Under the pieces are notes generated by a model that worked only from the letters and a program-made list of their open reading frames with translations, made no database searches and had not been told where the DNA came from. 16,989 nt of DNA from an uncultured Flavobacteriia bacterium (GTDB lineage: Bacteria; Bacteroidota; Bacteroidia; Flavobacteriales_D; Crocinitomicaceae), in NCBI GenBank assembly GCA_903887095.1, contig CAISOQ010000459.1, forward strand, positions 1-16,989, written 5' to 3'. This document shows, piece by piece, positions 7,718 to 13,909 of this stretch. The stretch's first letter is position 1. Every line of letters begins with the position of its first letter. The translations under genes and the position numbers were made by a program.

Positions 7718-8833
7718 TCAACTTTTCACTTCTTCTCTTCCATCGGAATGCCGCGCAAATCTTCCCCGTTCACGTGCGTGCACCTGATCATTTTTTGGCC
7801 AAGGCCAACCGCCGAATTGTGTCTGTTGGTAATCTGAAAAGGCTTGATATATTTCATCTTTGCTGTTCATTACAAAGGGACCATGTTGAACAACAGGCTC
7901 GTTAATTGGTCGACCCTGTAAAATCAAAATCTTTCCTGGTTCGGTTCCATTTACTATTTCGAGCTGCTGCGCCGCATCCACTTCAACCGCATGATACGTT
8001 GGAATTTCAATTCCTTCTATTTTCAAACCTTTTCCACTGTAATAATAGACCGTTCTGTTGACGCCTATTTCTGCTTTTGGAAGGATGAATTTGGTGTTGG
8101 GATCGAGTTGAATATTGAATACTCCCACATGATTTGCAGGATTTGCCGCCCATGAATCCGGTGGAGCAGTAAGCGTTGTTTTATCATTAAATTTTCCAAC
8201 CAAAACCTCAATGATTGCGGAATTTCCGTTTTCATCTTGTTCGAAGAATTTAGGCACTTCTTCACTCCAGATCATCTTAAAGTGAGGTTCCACCATTTTG
8301 CTTTTGGCGGGCAAGTTGAGCCATATTTGAAACAATTCGAGCGGGTTGTCTTTTTCTGAATTGAGGCATGGAAACATCTCAGAATGTTGTACTCCTTTTC
8401 CTGCTGTCATCCACTGAACATCCCCGTTGCCGTAGCGTCCACAAGCACCCGTAGAATCGGCATGATCAACCAAACCTTCTCGAACAACTGTAATCGTTTC
8501 AAACCCGCGGTGTGGATGACCAGGGAAACCCGGAACCTCAGTTCCATGATACATGCGAAAGCCATCTTTTACAATAAAATCTTGTCCGAGATAGCGCCCT
8601 TGTAAGGATGTGTCTGGTCCAAGTTTTTCGTTTCCCTTTGGATACTGGTCCTCGTGGTGTACACAAAATAAAAAGGGATCAGCTGTCTCCCACTGAAAAC
8701 CAAGCGGCTTTATTTGTTTAATTTTTGATGACATAGTGTTTGTTTCTTTGCGCATAGATTGTCCCCATCCCATCATAGGTAATGCGAATATTCCAGCGGC
8801 GAATCGTTTTAAAAAATCTCTTCTGTATTTCAT
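7718..8833 (-). CDS. Pirin-like bicupin with Tat signal peptide
   Basis: The protein has 371 residues. Residues 35-371 form a pirin-type double cupin: the N-terminal cupin carries the metal-ligand set H106-P-H108 (PGHPHRGFETIT), H150 and E152 (GKGVQHSEM), and the second cupin holds GPFVMNSKDEIYQAF near 318-332. Bacterial pirins include quercetinase-like dioxygenases and redox or transcription-modulating proteins, usually cytoplasmic. Here the N-terminus reads YRRDFLKRF followed by a hydrophobic stretch (AAGIFALPMMGWG), a good twin-arginine signal, suggesting export of a folded metal-loaded cupin. A shorter, cytoplasmic form could start at the internal ATG 8734 (MSSKIKQ). The longer start is supported by a TAnnTTTG box 19 nt upstream of 8833. 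Family call firm; substrate unknown. Confidence 0.9.
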   Translation of the reverse strand: MKYRRDFLKRFAAGIFALPMMGWGQSMRKETNTMSSKIKQIKPLGFQWETADPFLFCVHHEDQYPKGNEKLGPDTSLQGRYLGQDFIVKDGFRMYHGTEVPGFPGHPHRGFETITVVREGLVDHADSTGACGRYGNGDVQWMTAGKGVQHSEMFPCLNSEKDNPLELFQIWLNLPAKSKMVEPHFKMIWSEEVPKFFEQDENGNSAIIEVLVGKFNDKTTLTAPPDSWAANPANHVGVFNIQLDPNTKFILPKAEIGVNRTVYYYSGKGLKIEGIEIPTYHAVEVDAAQQLEIVNGTEPGKILILQGRPINEPVVQHGPFVMNSKDEIYQAFSDYQQTQFGGWPWPKNDQVHARERGRFARHSDGREEVKS

Positions 8834-8852
8834 GCTTATGGCATAGACGTTA

Positions 8853-8860
8853 CAAAGTTA
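8853..8860 (-). promoter_or_regulatory. -7 promoter element of the pirin gene
   Basis: The - strand reads TAACTTTG, a perfect TAnnTTTG match, 19 nt before the ATG at 8833. It supports the long, Tat-signal-containing start. No -33 TTTG at normal distance. Confidence 0.42.
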
Positions 8861-8901
8861 ATCTTAAACAGATTACATTTAATTGACATACGTTAAGAAA
8901 T

Positions 8902-8922
8902 AAAAAAGGGGCCTAAGCCCCT
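8902..8922 (-). terminator. Intrinsic terminator of the DUF47-pit operon
   Basis: A 6-bp stem AGGGGC (8907-8912) and GCCCCT (8917-8922) with loop CTAA, followed on the - strand by a run of six U (complement of 8902-8907). It lies 22 bp beyond the pit stop codon. Confidence 0.82.
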
Positions 8923-8944
8923 CAAAATCTATATACGTTGTGTT

Positions 8945-10387
8945 TTATTTAAATAGCAAGATCAAATAGTAGAAAATGGCTGCCAACAATCCACTCACGG
9001 GAATGGTAAGAATCCAAGCCCAAAGCAAATTGATGGTAACCCCCCATCTTACTGCACTTAAGCGTTTCGTTGCACCAACTCCGATAATTGAGCCCGTGAT
9101 GGTATGCGTCGTAGAAACAGGAATACCCATTTGACTAACCGTAAACAAAGTCAAAGCGCCCGCTGTTTCTGCACAAACACCTTCCAAAGGAGTTACTTTG
9201 GTGATTTTTGTACCCATCGTTTTCACGATTTTCCAACCGCCCATTAATGTTCCCATACCGATCATTAAATAACAACAGAAGGAAATCCATGATGGCATTG
9301 TATCATTGTGCACTTTCGCTTTGATTTTGTGCCCCTCGAGTAAATGTCCTGACTTGTCAACATGCTTTGCAAAAAGATCCGCATTCGGGTAGGCTTGATT
9401 TAAATTTTTATCATCAAAAATCAATACTTGCGTTTCGTTGTCGAATATCTTTTTGCCTTTCGTATAAACTTCTAGCTTGTCTCCGTTTTCTTTTTCTGGT
9501 TTAAACATCTCCTTTTTGCCACCTGCAGACTTGTATTCAATTTGCACAAGTTCAGTAACCTGAAGGAAATTTGGAACATTGGCATCTGTTTTTCCGTCTC
9601 TTGCCATGTTACCATAGACCATCAACGCAGCACAAATAATCCCCATTACCTTTTGTGAATCCGCACCACCATGACCTAAGGAAAAGGCTGCTGAAGAAAG
9701 CAACTGTAATTTTTTATACATGGAAGATTCCCTCGTTGCTGAAGGTCGTTTTGAATAGAGAAGTTGATAGATGAGGTACACCAATACAAAAAGGCCCAAC
9801 ATTACCCCTACAATCCAAATCATAATCGGCTTAATATCGAGCGAGTCTTTCAAATAGTATGTCGTGTACACTGTAAAGACTGATAAACCAACCGACCACA
9901 GCATTTTTATGAAGAAATTGCGCTGGATGGTAACCAAAGCAATGAGAAAAGCAATGATTCCGCCAATTATTGGGGCAAAGAAAATGAAAAGGAGCGGTTT
10001 AATGATTTCTTCAAGTTTCAAAACATCAAATCCAGCACAGGCAACAGCGGCGCCAGCAAACCCACCAATTAGCGTATGGGAAGAGGATGATGGAAGCCCC
10101 ATCCACCATGTGAATAGATTCCAAAAGGTAGCGGCCAATAACCCCGCCAGGATTACCCACAAGTCGATAGCGCTGTTGTCAACCGTTTTAGCCACGGTAT
10201 TTCCAACACTCATATCAAACACCCAGAAAGCAATGATATTAAAAAAAGCTGCCCAAATAACGGCCTGTAGAGGTGTTAAAACCTTTGTAGAAACCACCGT
10301 AGCAATGGAGTTTGCTGCATCATGAAAACCATTTACAAGGTCAAAGATGAGCGCAATCGCTATAACGACAAATAATAAGGTTAACAT
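8945..10387 (-). CDS. pit: Low-affinity inorganic phosphate transporter, PiT family
   Basis: An integral membrane protein of 480 residues that imports phosphate (often as a metal-phosphate complex) driven by ions. The family's inverted duplication is visible: NGFHDAANSIAT (19-30) and GLPSSSSHTLIGG (97-109) in the first half; LGHGGADSQKVMG (237-249) and GIPVSTTHTITGSIIG (421-436) in the second. About ten hydrophobic segments flank a roughly 100-residue hydrophilic loop (about 262-362). In the second half the usual GxND core reads GGAD, with alanine where asparagine is common. The gene sits 28 bp after a DUF47 gene on the same strand, the usual arrangement of PiT with its accessory regulator, and is closed by a terminator. 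Gene symbol given for the family, not for a tested orthologue. Confidence 0.94.
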   Translation of the reverse strand: MLTLLFVVIAIALIFDLVNGFHDAANSIATVVSTKVLTPLQAVIWAAFFNIIAFWVFDMSVGNTVAKTVDNSAIDLWVILAGLLAATFWNLFTWWMGLPSSSSHTLIGGFAGAAVACAGFDVLKLEEIIKPLLFIFFAPIIGGIIAFLIALVTIQRNFFIKMLWSVGLSVFTVYTTYYLKDSLDIKPIMIWIVGVMLGLFVLVYLIYQLLYSKRPSATRESSMYKKLQLLSSAAFSLGHGGADSQKVMGIICAALMVYGNMARDGKTDANVPNFLQVTELVQIEYKSAGGKKEMFKPEKENGDKLEVYTKGKKIFDNETQVLIFDDKNLNQAYPNADLFAKHVDKSGHLLEGHKIKAKVHNDTMPSWISFCCYLMIGMGTLMGGWKIVKTMGTKITKVTPLEGVCAETAGALTLFTVSQMGIPVSTTHTITGSIIGVGATKRLSAVRWGVTINLLWAWILTIPVSGLLAAIFYYLILLFK

Positions 10388-10415
10388 ATAGTAGTTGAGT
10401 TAGTTTAGTGTGGGC

Positions 10416-11063
10416 TTAAGCGTACTTGACAACAATAGACTCTATGACATTACCAGCATCTTCACATTTGTCAGTAACCGTTTCCATTGTTTGGTAAATC
10501 TCACGTTTTTTGATCAATTCTTTTGCGTCTGCGTCAGAATCGAACAATTTTTCGATGCTAAGGTCAAAAATTTCATCTGCTGTGTTTTCGATGCTATTGA
10601 TCTTAATGACACATTCAACGATTTTTTGAGTGTTTTTCAGGTTTCTTAATTCAACAACTGCACTGTTTACTGCCAAAACAGCTTGCTGAATAGCATCGGC
10701 TGTTTTCTGGATTCCAGAATCAATTGTTGGGTCGATTTTGTAGAAATTTATTTTTTTAGCCGCTGCATACATGTAATCTGCGATGTCGTCCAACGCTGAT
10801 GCCAAGCTGTGTATGTCTTCGCGGTCGAAAGGCGTAATAAAGTTTTTTCCAAGCTCCAGAAATATATTGTGCGTCAAAAGATCGTTTTGATGCTCCAAAT
10901 CTTCCATTTCTTTCACCAATTGAGCACGTTTATTGTAATCAGGCTCATTTACGAGTTGCACTAATTTTTTAGCAAGTGTTTCAAGATTTGCGCTCGCGCT
11001 TTCAAAAAGAGTATAAAAAATTCTATCCTTAGGTAGAAAGAATTTTAACAGACCAGATGCCAT
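10416..11063 (-). CDS. DUF47 family PhoU-like protein, probable PiT accessory/regulator
   Basis: The 215-residue, all-helical protein has no signal peptide. It matches the DUF47/TIGR00153 family, which is related to PhoU and is typically encoded next to PiT transporters. The acidic metal-site motifs of PhoU-like folds are present: FDRED (79-83), LDDIAD (91-96), IENTADE (158-164), and METVTDKCED (193-202). Upstream in-frame codons reach 11120 (MFGQVPN...), but MASGLLKFFLPK at 11063 is the standard family N-terminus and a perfect TAnnTTTG box ends 16 nt before it, so this start is used. It is the first gene of the pair DUF47-pit. By analogy with PhoU it probably modulates phosphate uptake at the membrane; the mechanism is inferred. 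Confidence 0.9.
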   Translation of the reverse strand: MASGLLKFFLPKDRIFYTLFESASANLETLAKKLVQLVNEPDYNKRAQLVKEMEDLEHQNDLLTHNIFLELGKNFITPFDREDIHSLASALDDIADYMYAAAKKINFYKIDPTIDSGIQKTADAIQQAVLAVNSAVVELRNLKNTQKIVECVIKINSIENTADEIFDLSIEKLFDSDADAKELIKKREIYQTMETVTDKCEDAGNVIESIVVKYA

Positions 11064-11079
11064 AATTGTTTTTTTAGGC

Positions 11080-11087
11080 AAAGGTAT
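11080..11087 (-). promoter_or_regulatory. -7 promoter element of the DUF47-pit operon
   Basis: The - strand reads TACCTTTG, a perfect TAnnTTTG match, 16 nt before the ATG at 11063. A TTTG at 11114-11117 is 26 bp away, longer than the usual 17-23 bp spacer, so activation by an upstream factor is conceivable. Confidence 0.48.
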
Positions 11088-11123
11088 TTGAATTATGTTA
11101 TTCGGGACTTGCCCAAACAATTC

Positions 11124-11158
11124 TTAACGTAAACATAACGTTAATAAAACGCAGCATT
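11124..11158 (-). promoter_or_regulatory. Candidate operator: three 11-bp-spaced AACG direct repeats and an inverted repeat
   Basis: On the + strand AACG begins at 11126, 11137 and 11148, exactly 11 bp apart (AACGTAAACAT, AACGTTAATAA, AACGCAGCATT). The first two also form an inverted repeat TTAACGT (11124-11130) and ACGTTAA (11138-11144) with a 7-bp spacer. The 11-bp pitch is that of PhoB/PhoP (Pho) boxes in other phyla. It lies about 37 bp upstream of the -7 box of the DUF47-pit operon. Function is inference. Confidence 0.35.
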
Positions 11159-11298
11159 GCACTTAAATCTTAGATTTTCAAAACTCACAAATTAAGATGA
11201 TTGGGTTAATTGAGGAGTTAAACCTACAAACCGTTTAAACCCACGATAAAAACATCCAAATCAATTACTAAAAATCAAGAATTGGAGTCGAACAAACG

Positions 11299-11607
11299 TT
11301 ATTTAACTTCGCCGTATTGTTCGATTTCAATATTTACCTCGATCTCATAGTCTGGGTGCTTTTCATGAAGAAAAACAATGAGATTATTGATCACGCTATT
11401 ATCTGATCCAGGTAAAACCTTGAATGTTAATTCACGCACAAACTTGTTGTCATCCAATGCGAATTCTAGACCTATTAGCTCAGCCATTGGGGTGTTTTTA
11501 TAAGAAACAATGTTGCCCTCAATAGAAAAACCCTCTGTTGGATATTTCTTCATGATGGAGCATGATGCGAGTAGAGCAAAAACGGCGACGTAAAGGAGCT
11601 TTTTCAT
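11299..11607 (-). CDS. Small lipoprotein of unknown function
   Basis: This 102-residue protein has a lipoprotein signal peptide: MKKLLYVAVFAL followed by the lipobox LASC (13-16), giving a mature protein of about 87 residues anchored at C16. The mature part (IEGNIVSYKN, LIGLEFALDDN, LTFKVLPGS, YEIEVNIEIEQYGE) looks like alternating beta strands and is acidic. I do not recognise a family. It lies between two DUF47 genes on the same strand, with a hairpin in its leader and a TAnnTTTG box 67 nt before the ATG, so it probably has its own transcript. A link to phosphate uptake is suggested only by position. Start ATG at 11607 fits the signal peptide exactly. Confidence 0.82.
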   Translation of the reverse strand: MKKLLYVAVFALLASCSIMKKYPTEGFSIEGNIVSYKNTPMAELIGLEFALDDNKFVRELTFKVLPGSDNSVINNLIVFLHEKHPDYEIEVNIEIEQYGEVK

Positions 11608-11630
11608 AAAATTAAGTTTAAGTGCGCATT

Positions 11631-11657
11631 CAGTTGGTCGTCAAAATCAACCAACTG
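11631..11657 (-). promoter_or_regulatory. Hairpin in the leader of the lipoprotein gene
   Basis: Perfect 8-bp inverted repeat CAGTTGGT (11631-11638) and ACCAACTG (11650-11657) with an 11-nt loop. It is not followed by a U run on either strand, so it is not a classic terminator. It lies between the candidate -7 box (11675-11682) and the lipoprotein ATG (11607), and could be an mRNA leader structure or an operator. Confidence 0.5.
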
Positions 11658-11674
11658 GTGTTGCAACATTTAAA

Positions 11675-11682
11675 CAAATATA
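11675..11682 (-). promoter_or_regulatory. -7 promoter element of the lipoprotein gene
   Basis: The - strand reads TATATTTG, a perfect TAnnTTTG match, located between the DUF47-like stop (11699) and the lipoprotein ATG. It predicts a leader of about 60 nt containing the 11631-11657 hairpin. Confidence 0.42.
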
Positions 11683-11698
11683 AAAAATATTGATCCGC

Positions 11699-12343
11699 CT
11701 AACTGTATTTCACTAAAATCCCCTCGGCAAGAAGATTTAGATGACGCATTTTTTTGCTTATGCTGGCAAAAAACTCATACGTTTCGAAGTTAATTAGGAT
11801 AACACGCACATCATCAGTGGTTTCGAATGTTTGCAGTAAATCCGTGTCGCACAATTGGTCGATTTTTTTGCAGAATTCTTGCAAATCGAGCGTTAACTCA
11901 ATGATTTCTTTTCGCTTCTTTAAGCTGTCTAAAAGACTTATGATTTTTGCAATGGTTTCGAATGATTTTTCTAAAAGTTCAATGTGTTGCTCTAATCCAA
12001 TCGTTTGAGGACCGCAATTATAAAGTTCACAATGCCTTCCAAGAGAATCTAATTTGGCGGACAAAGATTTTAGATTAGCCGCAACGTTGAAAACGTCTTC
12101 TCGATCAAATGGTAAAATAAGATTGTCGCTCAATTGCTGAAACAACTTCCTATTTAATTGCTGGTTTTCATGATGAATATGGGTTATCTTCGATACGTAT
12201 TCGTGTTTTTTCGCTGCGATTTCTTCGCGACTAAACGCATGTAACAAGAGCGACATGGAATGCAAATTATCACATTCTTCGTTCAAAAAACCCAATAAAG
12301 AATTGTTGCGCGGAATTAAAAACTGTAGTATCGATTTCGCCAT
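11699..12343 (-). CDS. Divergent DUF47/PhoU-like paralogue with degenerate acidic sites
   Basis: A 214-residue all-helical protein without a signal peptide, clearly related along its length to the DUF47 protein at 10416-11063. Shared features are the N-terminus (MAKSILQFLIPRNN against MASGLLKFFLPKDR), PFDRED at 78-83, and the end VKYS/VKYA. Most acidic residues expected to hold metals in this fold are replaced: LDDIAD becomes LKSLSA (91-96), IENTADE becomes a stretch without those acids, and ETVTDKCED becomes ASISKKMRH (193-201). An upstream in-frame start at 12400 exists, but MAKSILQF at 12343 aligns with the family start. It is divergent from mnmE. It may be a regulatory or partner subunit rather than a metal-binding PhoU-like protein. 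Confidence 0.8.
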   Translation of the reverse strand: MAKSILQFLIPRNNSLLGFLNEECDNLHSMSLLLHAFSREEIAAKKHEYVSKITHIHHENQQLNRKLFQQLSDNLILPFDREDVFNVAANLKSLSAKLDSLGRHCELYNCGPQTIGLEQHIELLEKSFETIAKIISLLDSLKKRKEIIELTLDLQEFCKKIDQLCDTDLLQTFETTDDVRVILINFETYEFFASISKKMRHLNLLAEGILVKYS

Positions 12344-12346
12344 TGT

Positions 12347-12380
12347 TTTGATTCTTTTGACAAGAATACAACTAGTTTTG
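12347..12380 (+). promoter_or_regulatory. Candidate promoter for mnmE
   Basis: TTTG (12347-12350) is followed after 22 bp by TAGTTTTG (12373-12380), a perfect TAnnTTTG box at legal spacing. It predicts a leader of about 115 nt before the mnmE ATG and overlaps the region just upstream of the divergent DUF47-like gene. Confidence 0.42.
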
Positions 12381-12386
12381 AAGCAA
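12361..12386 (-). promoter_or_regulatory. Weak candidate promoter for the divergent DUF47-like gene
   Basis: On the - strand TATTCTTG (12361-12368) is one base off TAnnTTTG and ends 17 nt before the ATG at 12343, the usual distance here. A TTG (12384-12386) lies 15 bp upstream, slightly too close. It overlaps the candidate mnmE promoter on the other strand. Confidence 0.25.
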
Positions 12387-12502
12387 TTCAGCCATTTCAC
12401 AAAGACTTAATGAAACCATAATAAAACTGAAAACTCGTAGTGGTATGAACTTAACATCAATTTGAATTTTATGCTAAAACTGAAAAGCACTATTTTTACA
12501 CA

Positions 12503-13870
12503 ATGAATCAAAACGGAGTCCACCAAGATACAATCTGTGCCCTTGCGTCTGCCAATGGAATAGGCGCAATTGCTTTGATTCGAATTTCTGGACCAAGAGC
12601 CATTGATTTAATGAAGGATTGCTTCGCTAAGAATTTGGAAAATGCCACTACTCATACACTTCATTTTGGAAATTTTACATCAAAAGAAGGAGTCTTAATT
12701 GATGAGGTGCTAGTTTCAGTTTTTCACGAAGGAAAAAGTTTTACCGGCGAAGCTTCTGTTGAGATTTCTTGTCACGCATCTCCTTATATTCAGCAACAAA
12801 TCATCCAGACTTTGTTAACATGTGGCTGTCGTTTGGCAGATCCTGGGGAGTTCACAATGCGTGCCTTTTTGAATGGTAAAATGGACCTTTCCCAAGCCGA
12901 AGCGGTTGCGGATCTTATCGCTTCACAATCCAAAAACGCGCACGATATTGCACTTAAACAGTTGCGGGGTGGCTTTTCGAACGAACTGAAAGATTTGCGT
13001 GAAAAACTCATTCATTTTGCTTCCCTAGTGGAATTGGAACTCGATTTTGCCGAAGAAGACGTTGAATTTGCCGATCGAACGGAGCTTCGCGCACTTGTTG
13101 ATGAGGTGATCCTTTATCTGAATCGCCTTTCGCGTTCTTTTGAACTGGGCAATGCCATCAAGAATGGTGTTCCGGTTGCGATTGTTGGAGCTCCAAATAC
13201 GGGTAAAAGCACACTTCTTAATCAACTTCTGGGTGAGGAACGTGCGATTGTCAGTAACATCGCCGGAACCACGCGTGATGTTATAGAGGAGACGCTTAAC
13301 ATTGACGGAATCCTTTTTCGCTTGATTGACACTGCTGGAATACGAGAAGGCGCAGAGGAAATTGAGGCGATGGGAATCGAACGTTCACGCGAGAAAATCC
13401 GCCAGGCGAAGGTGGTGCTTTGCATGGGGGAGGCCACGTATCCCGAAAATTTGGCCAAAGTGAAAGACTGGTCCAAAACAATTCAAGCGGCGCATCCAGA
13501 CAAAAAAGTTTTCCTAATTGCGAATAAAACAGATCTCGGAGACACTACCAATGATAGCGACGTATTATACATAAGTGCGAAACTGGGAACAGGCATCGAC
13601 AAGCTTAAGATGCGACTTGTAGAAAGTGTTATCGGTGATTTCAACATGGCCGATGAAACAATCGTAAGCAATGTGCGCCACTATGATGCTTTGCAACGCA
13701 CTATTTTTTCGCTTGAAAAAGCCCAACGAGACTTAGAAGAAAACGTTACCGCAGATTTTATTGCAATGGACATACGTCAAGCCATGTATGACCTGGGGGC
13801 GATTACCGGTGATATCTCAACAGATGATTTGTTGGGCAATATCTTTAGTAAGTTCTGTATTGGGAAGTAA
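12503..13870 (+). CDS. mnmE: tRNA uridine-5-carboxymethylaminomethyl modification GTPase
   Basis: MnmE acts with MnmG to place the cmnm5 group on U34 of tRNAs reading NNA/NNG codons, using GTP and a folate C1 donor. The 455-residue protein has full normal length. The N-terminal folate-binding domain covers 1-120 (DTICALASANGIGAIALIRISG; GEFTMRAFLNGKMDLSQAEAV at 115-135). The GTPase domain, inserted in the helical domain, has G1 GAPNTGKS (229-236), G2 AGTTRD (254-259), G3 DTAG (276-279), G4 NKTD (341-344) and G5 SAK (358-360). The C-terminus is FCIGK, carrying the catalytic-site cysteine typical of MnmE. ATG at 12503. It stands alone on its strand, and the stop codon lies inside a terminator stem shared with the convergent phosphatase gene. 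Confidence 0.97.
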   Translation: MNQNGVHQDTICALASANGIGAIALIRISGPRAIDLMKDCFAKNLENATTHTLHFGNFTSKEGVLIDEVLVSVFHEGKSFTGEASVEISCHASPYIQQQIIQTLLTCGCRLADPGEFTMRAFLNGKMDLSQAEAVADLIASQSKNAHDIALKQLRGGFSNELKDLREKLIHFASLVELELDFAEEDVEFADRTELRALVDEVILYLNRLSRSFELGNAIKNGVPVAIVGAPNTGKSTLLNQLLGEERAIVSNIAGTTRDVIEETLNIDGILFRLIDTAGIREGAEEIEAMGIERSREKIRQAKVVLCMGEATYPENLAKVKDWSKTIQAAHPDKKVFLIANKTDLGDTTNDSDVLYISAKLGTGIDKLKMRLVESVIGDFNMADETIVSNVRHYDALQRTIFSLEKAQRDLEENVTADFIAMDIRQAMYDLGAITGDISTDDLLGNIFSKFCIGK

Positions 13871-13909
13871 GTTTATTAAAGGACATTATCGGATTTAACT
13901 TACTTTTTT
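13865..13909 (+). terminator. Terminator at the mnmE/phoD convergence, containing both stop codons
   Basis: AAGTAAGTT (13865-13873) pairs with AACTTACTT (13897-13905), a 9-bp stem with a 23-nt loop, followed on the + strand by a T run (through 13909). The mnmE TAA (13868-13870) lies in the left arm and the complement of the phoD TAA (13900-13902) in the right arm. It is AT-rich and so probably only moderately strong; no U run follows on the - strand. Confidence 0.55.

Noticed and set aside
9864..10325. 153-codon open frame on the + strand
   Set aside because: It lies wholly inside the opposite-strand pit gene, which has clear family motifs. The predicted peptide is basic and low in structure, typical of an antisense shadow frame.
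11064..11120. Extended N-terminus of the DUF47 protein (start at 11120)
   Set aside because: The extra residues do not match the family and would span the likely -7 promoter box at 11080-11087. MASGLLKFF at 11063 is the standard start.
11165..11177. Odd palindrome AAATCTTAGATTT in the gap between the lipoprotein and DUF47 genes
   Set aside because: AT-rich 6-bp arms around one base are common by chance here; there is no U run and no clear relation to a promoter.
12344..12400. Extended N-terminus of the divergent DUF47-like protein (start at 12400)
   Set aside because: MAKSILQFLIP at 12343 aligns with the paralogue's start; the upstream residues have no counterpart.
12491..12498. TATTTTTA as an mnmE promoter box
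   Set aside because: It ends 4 nt before the ATG, which would put the transcript start at or inside the start codon. The last base also mismatches. The upstream TTTG-N22-TAGTTTTG fits better.
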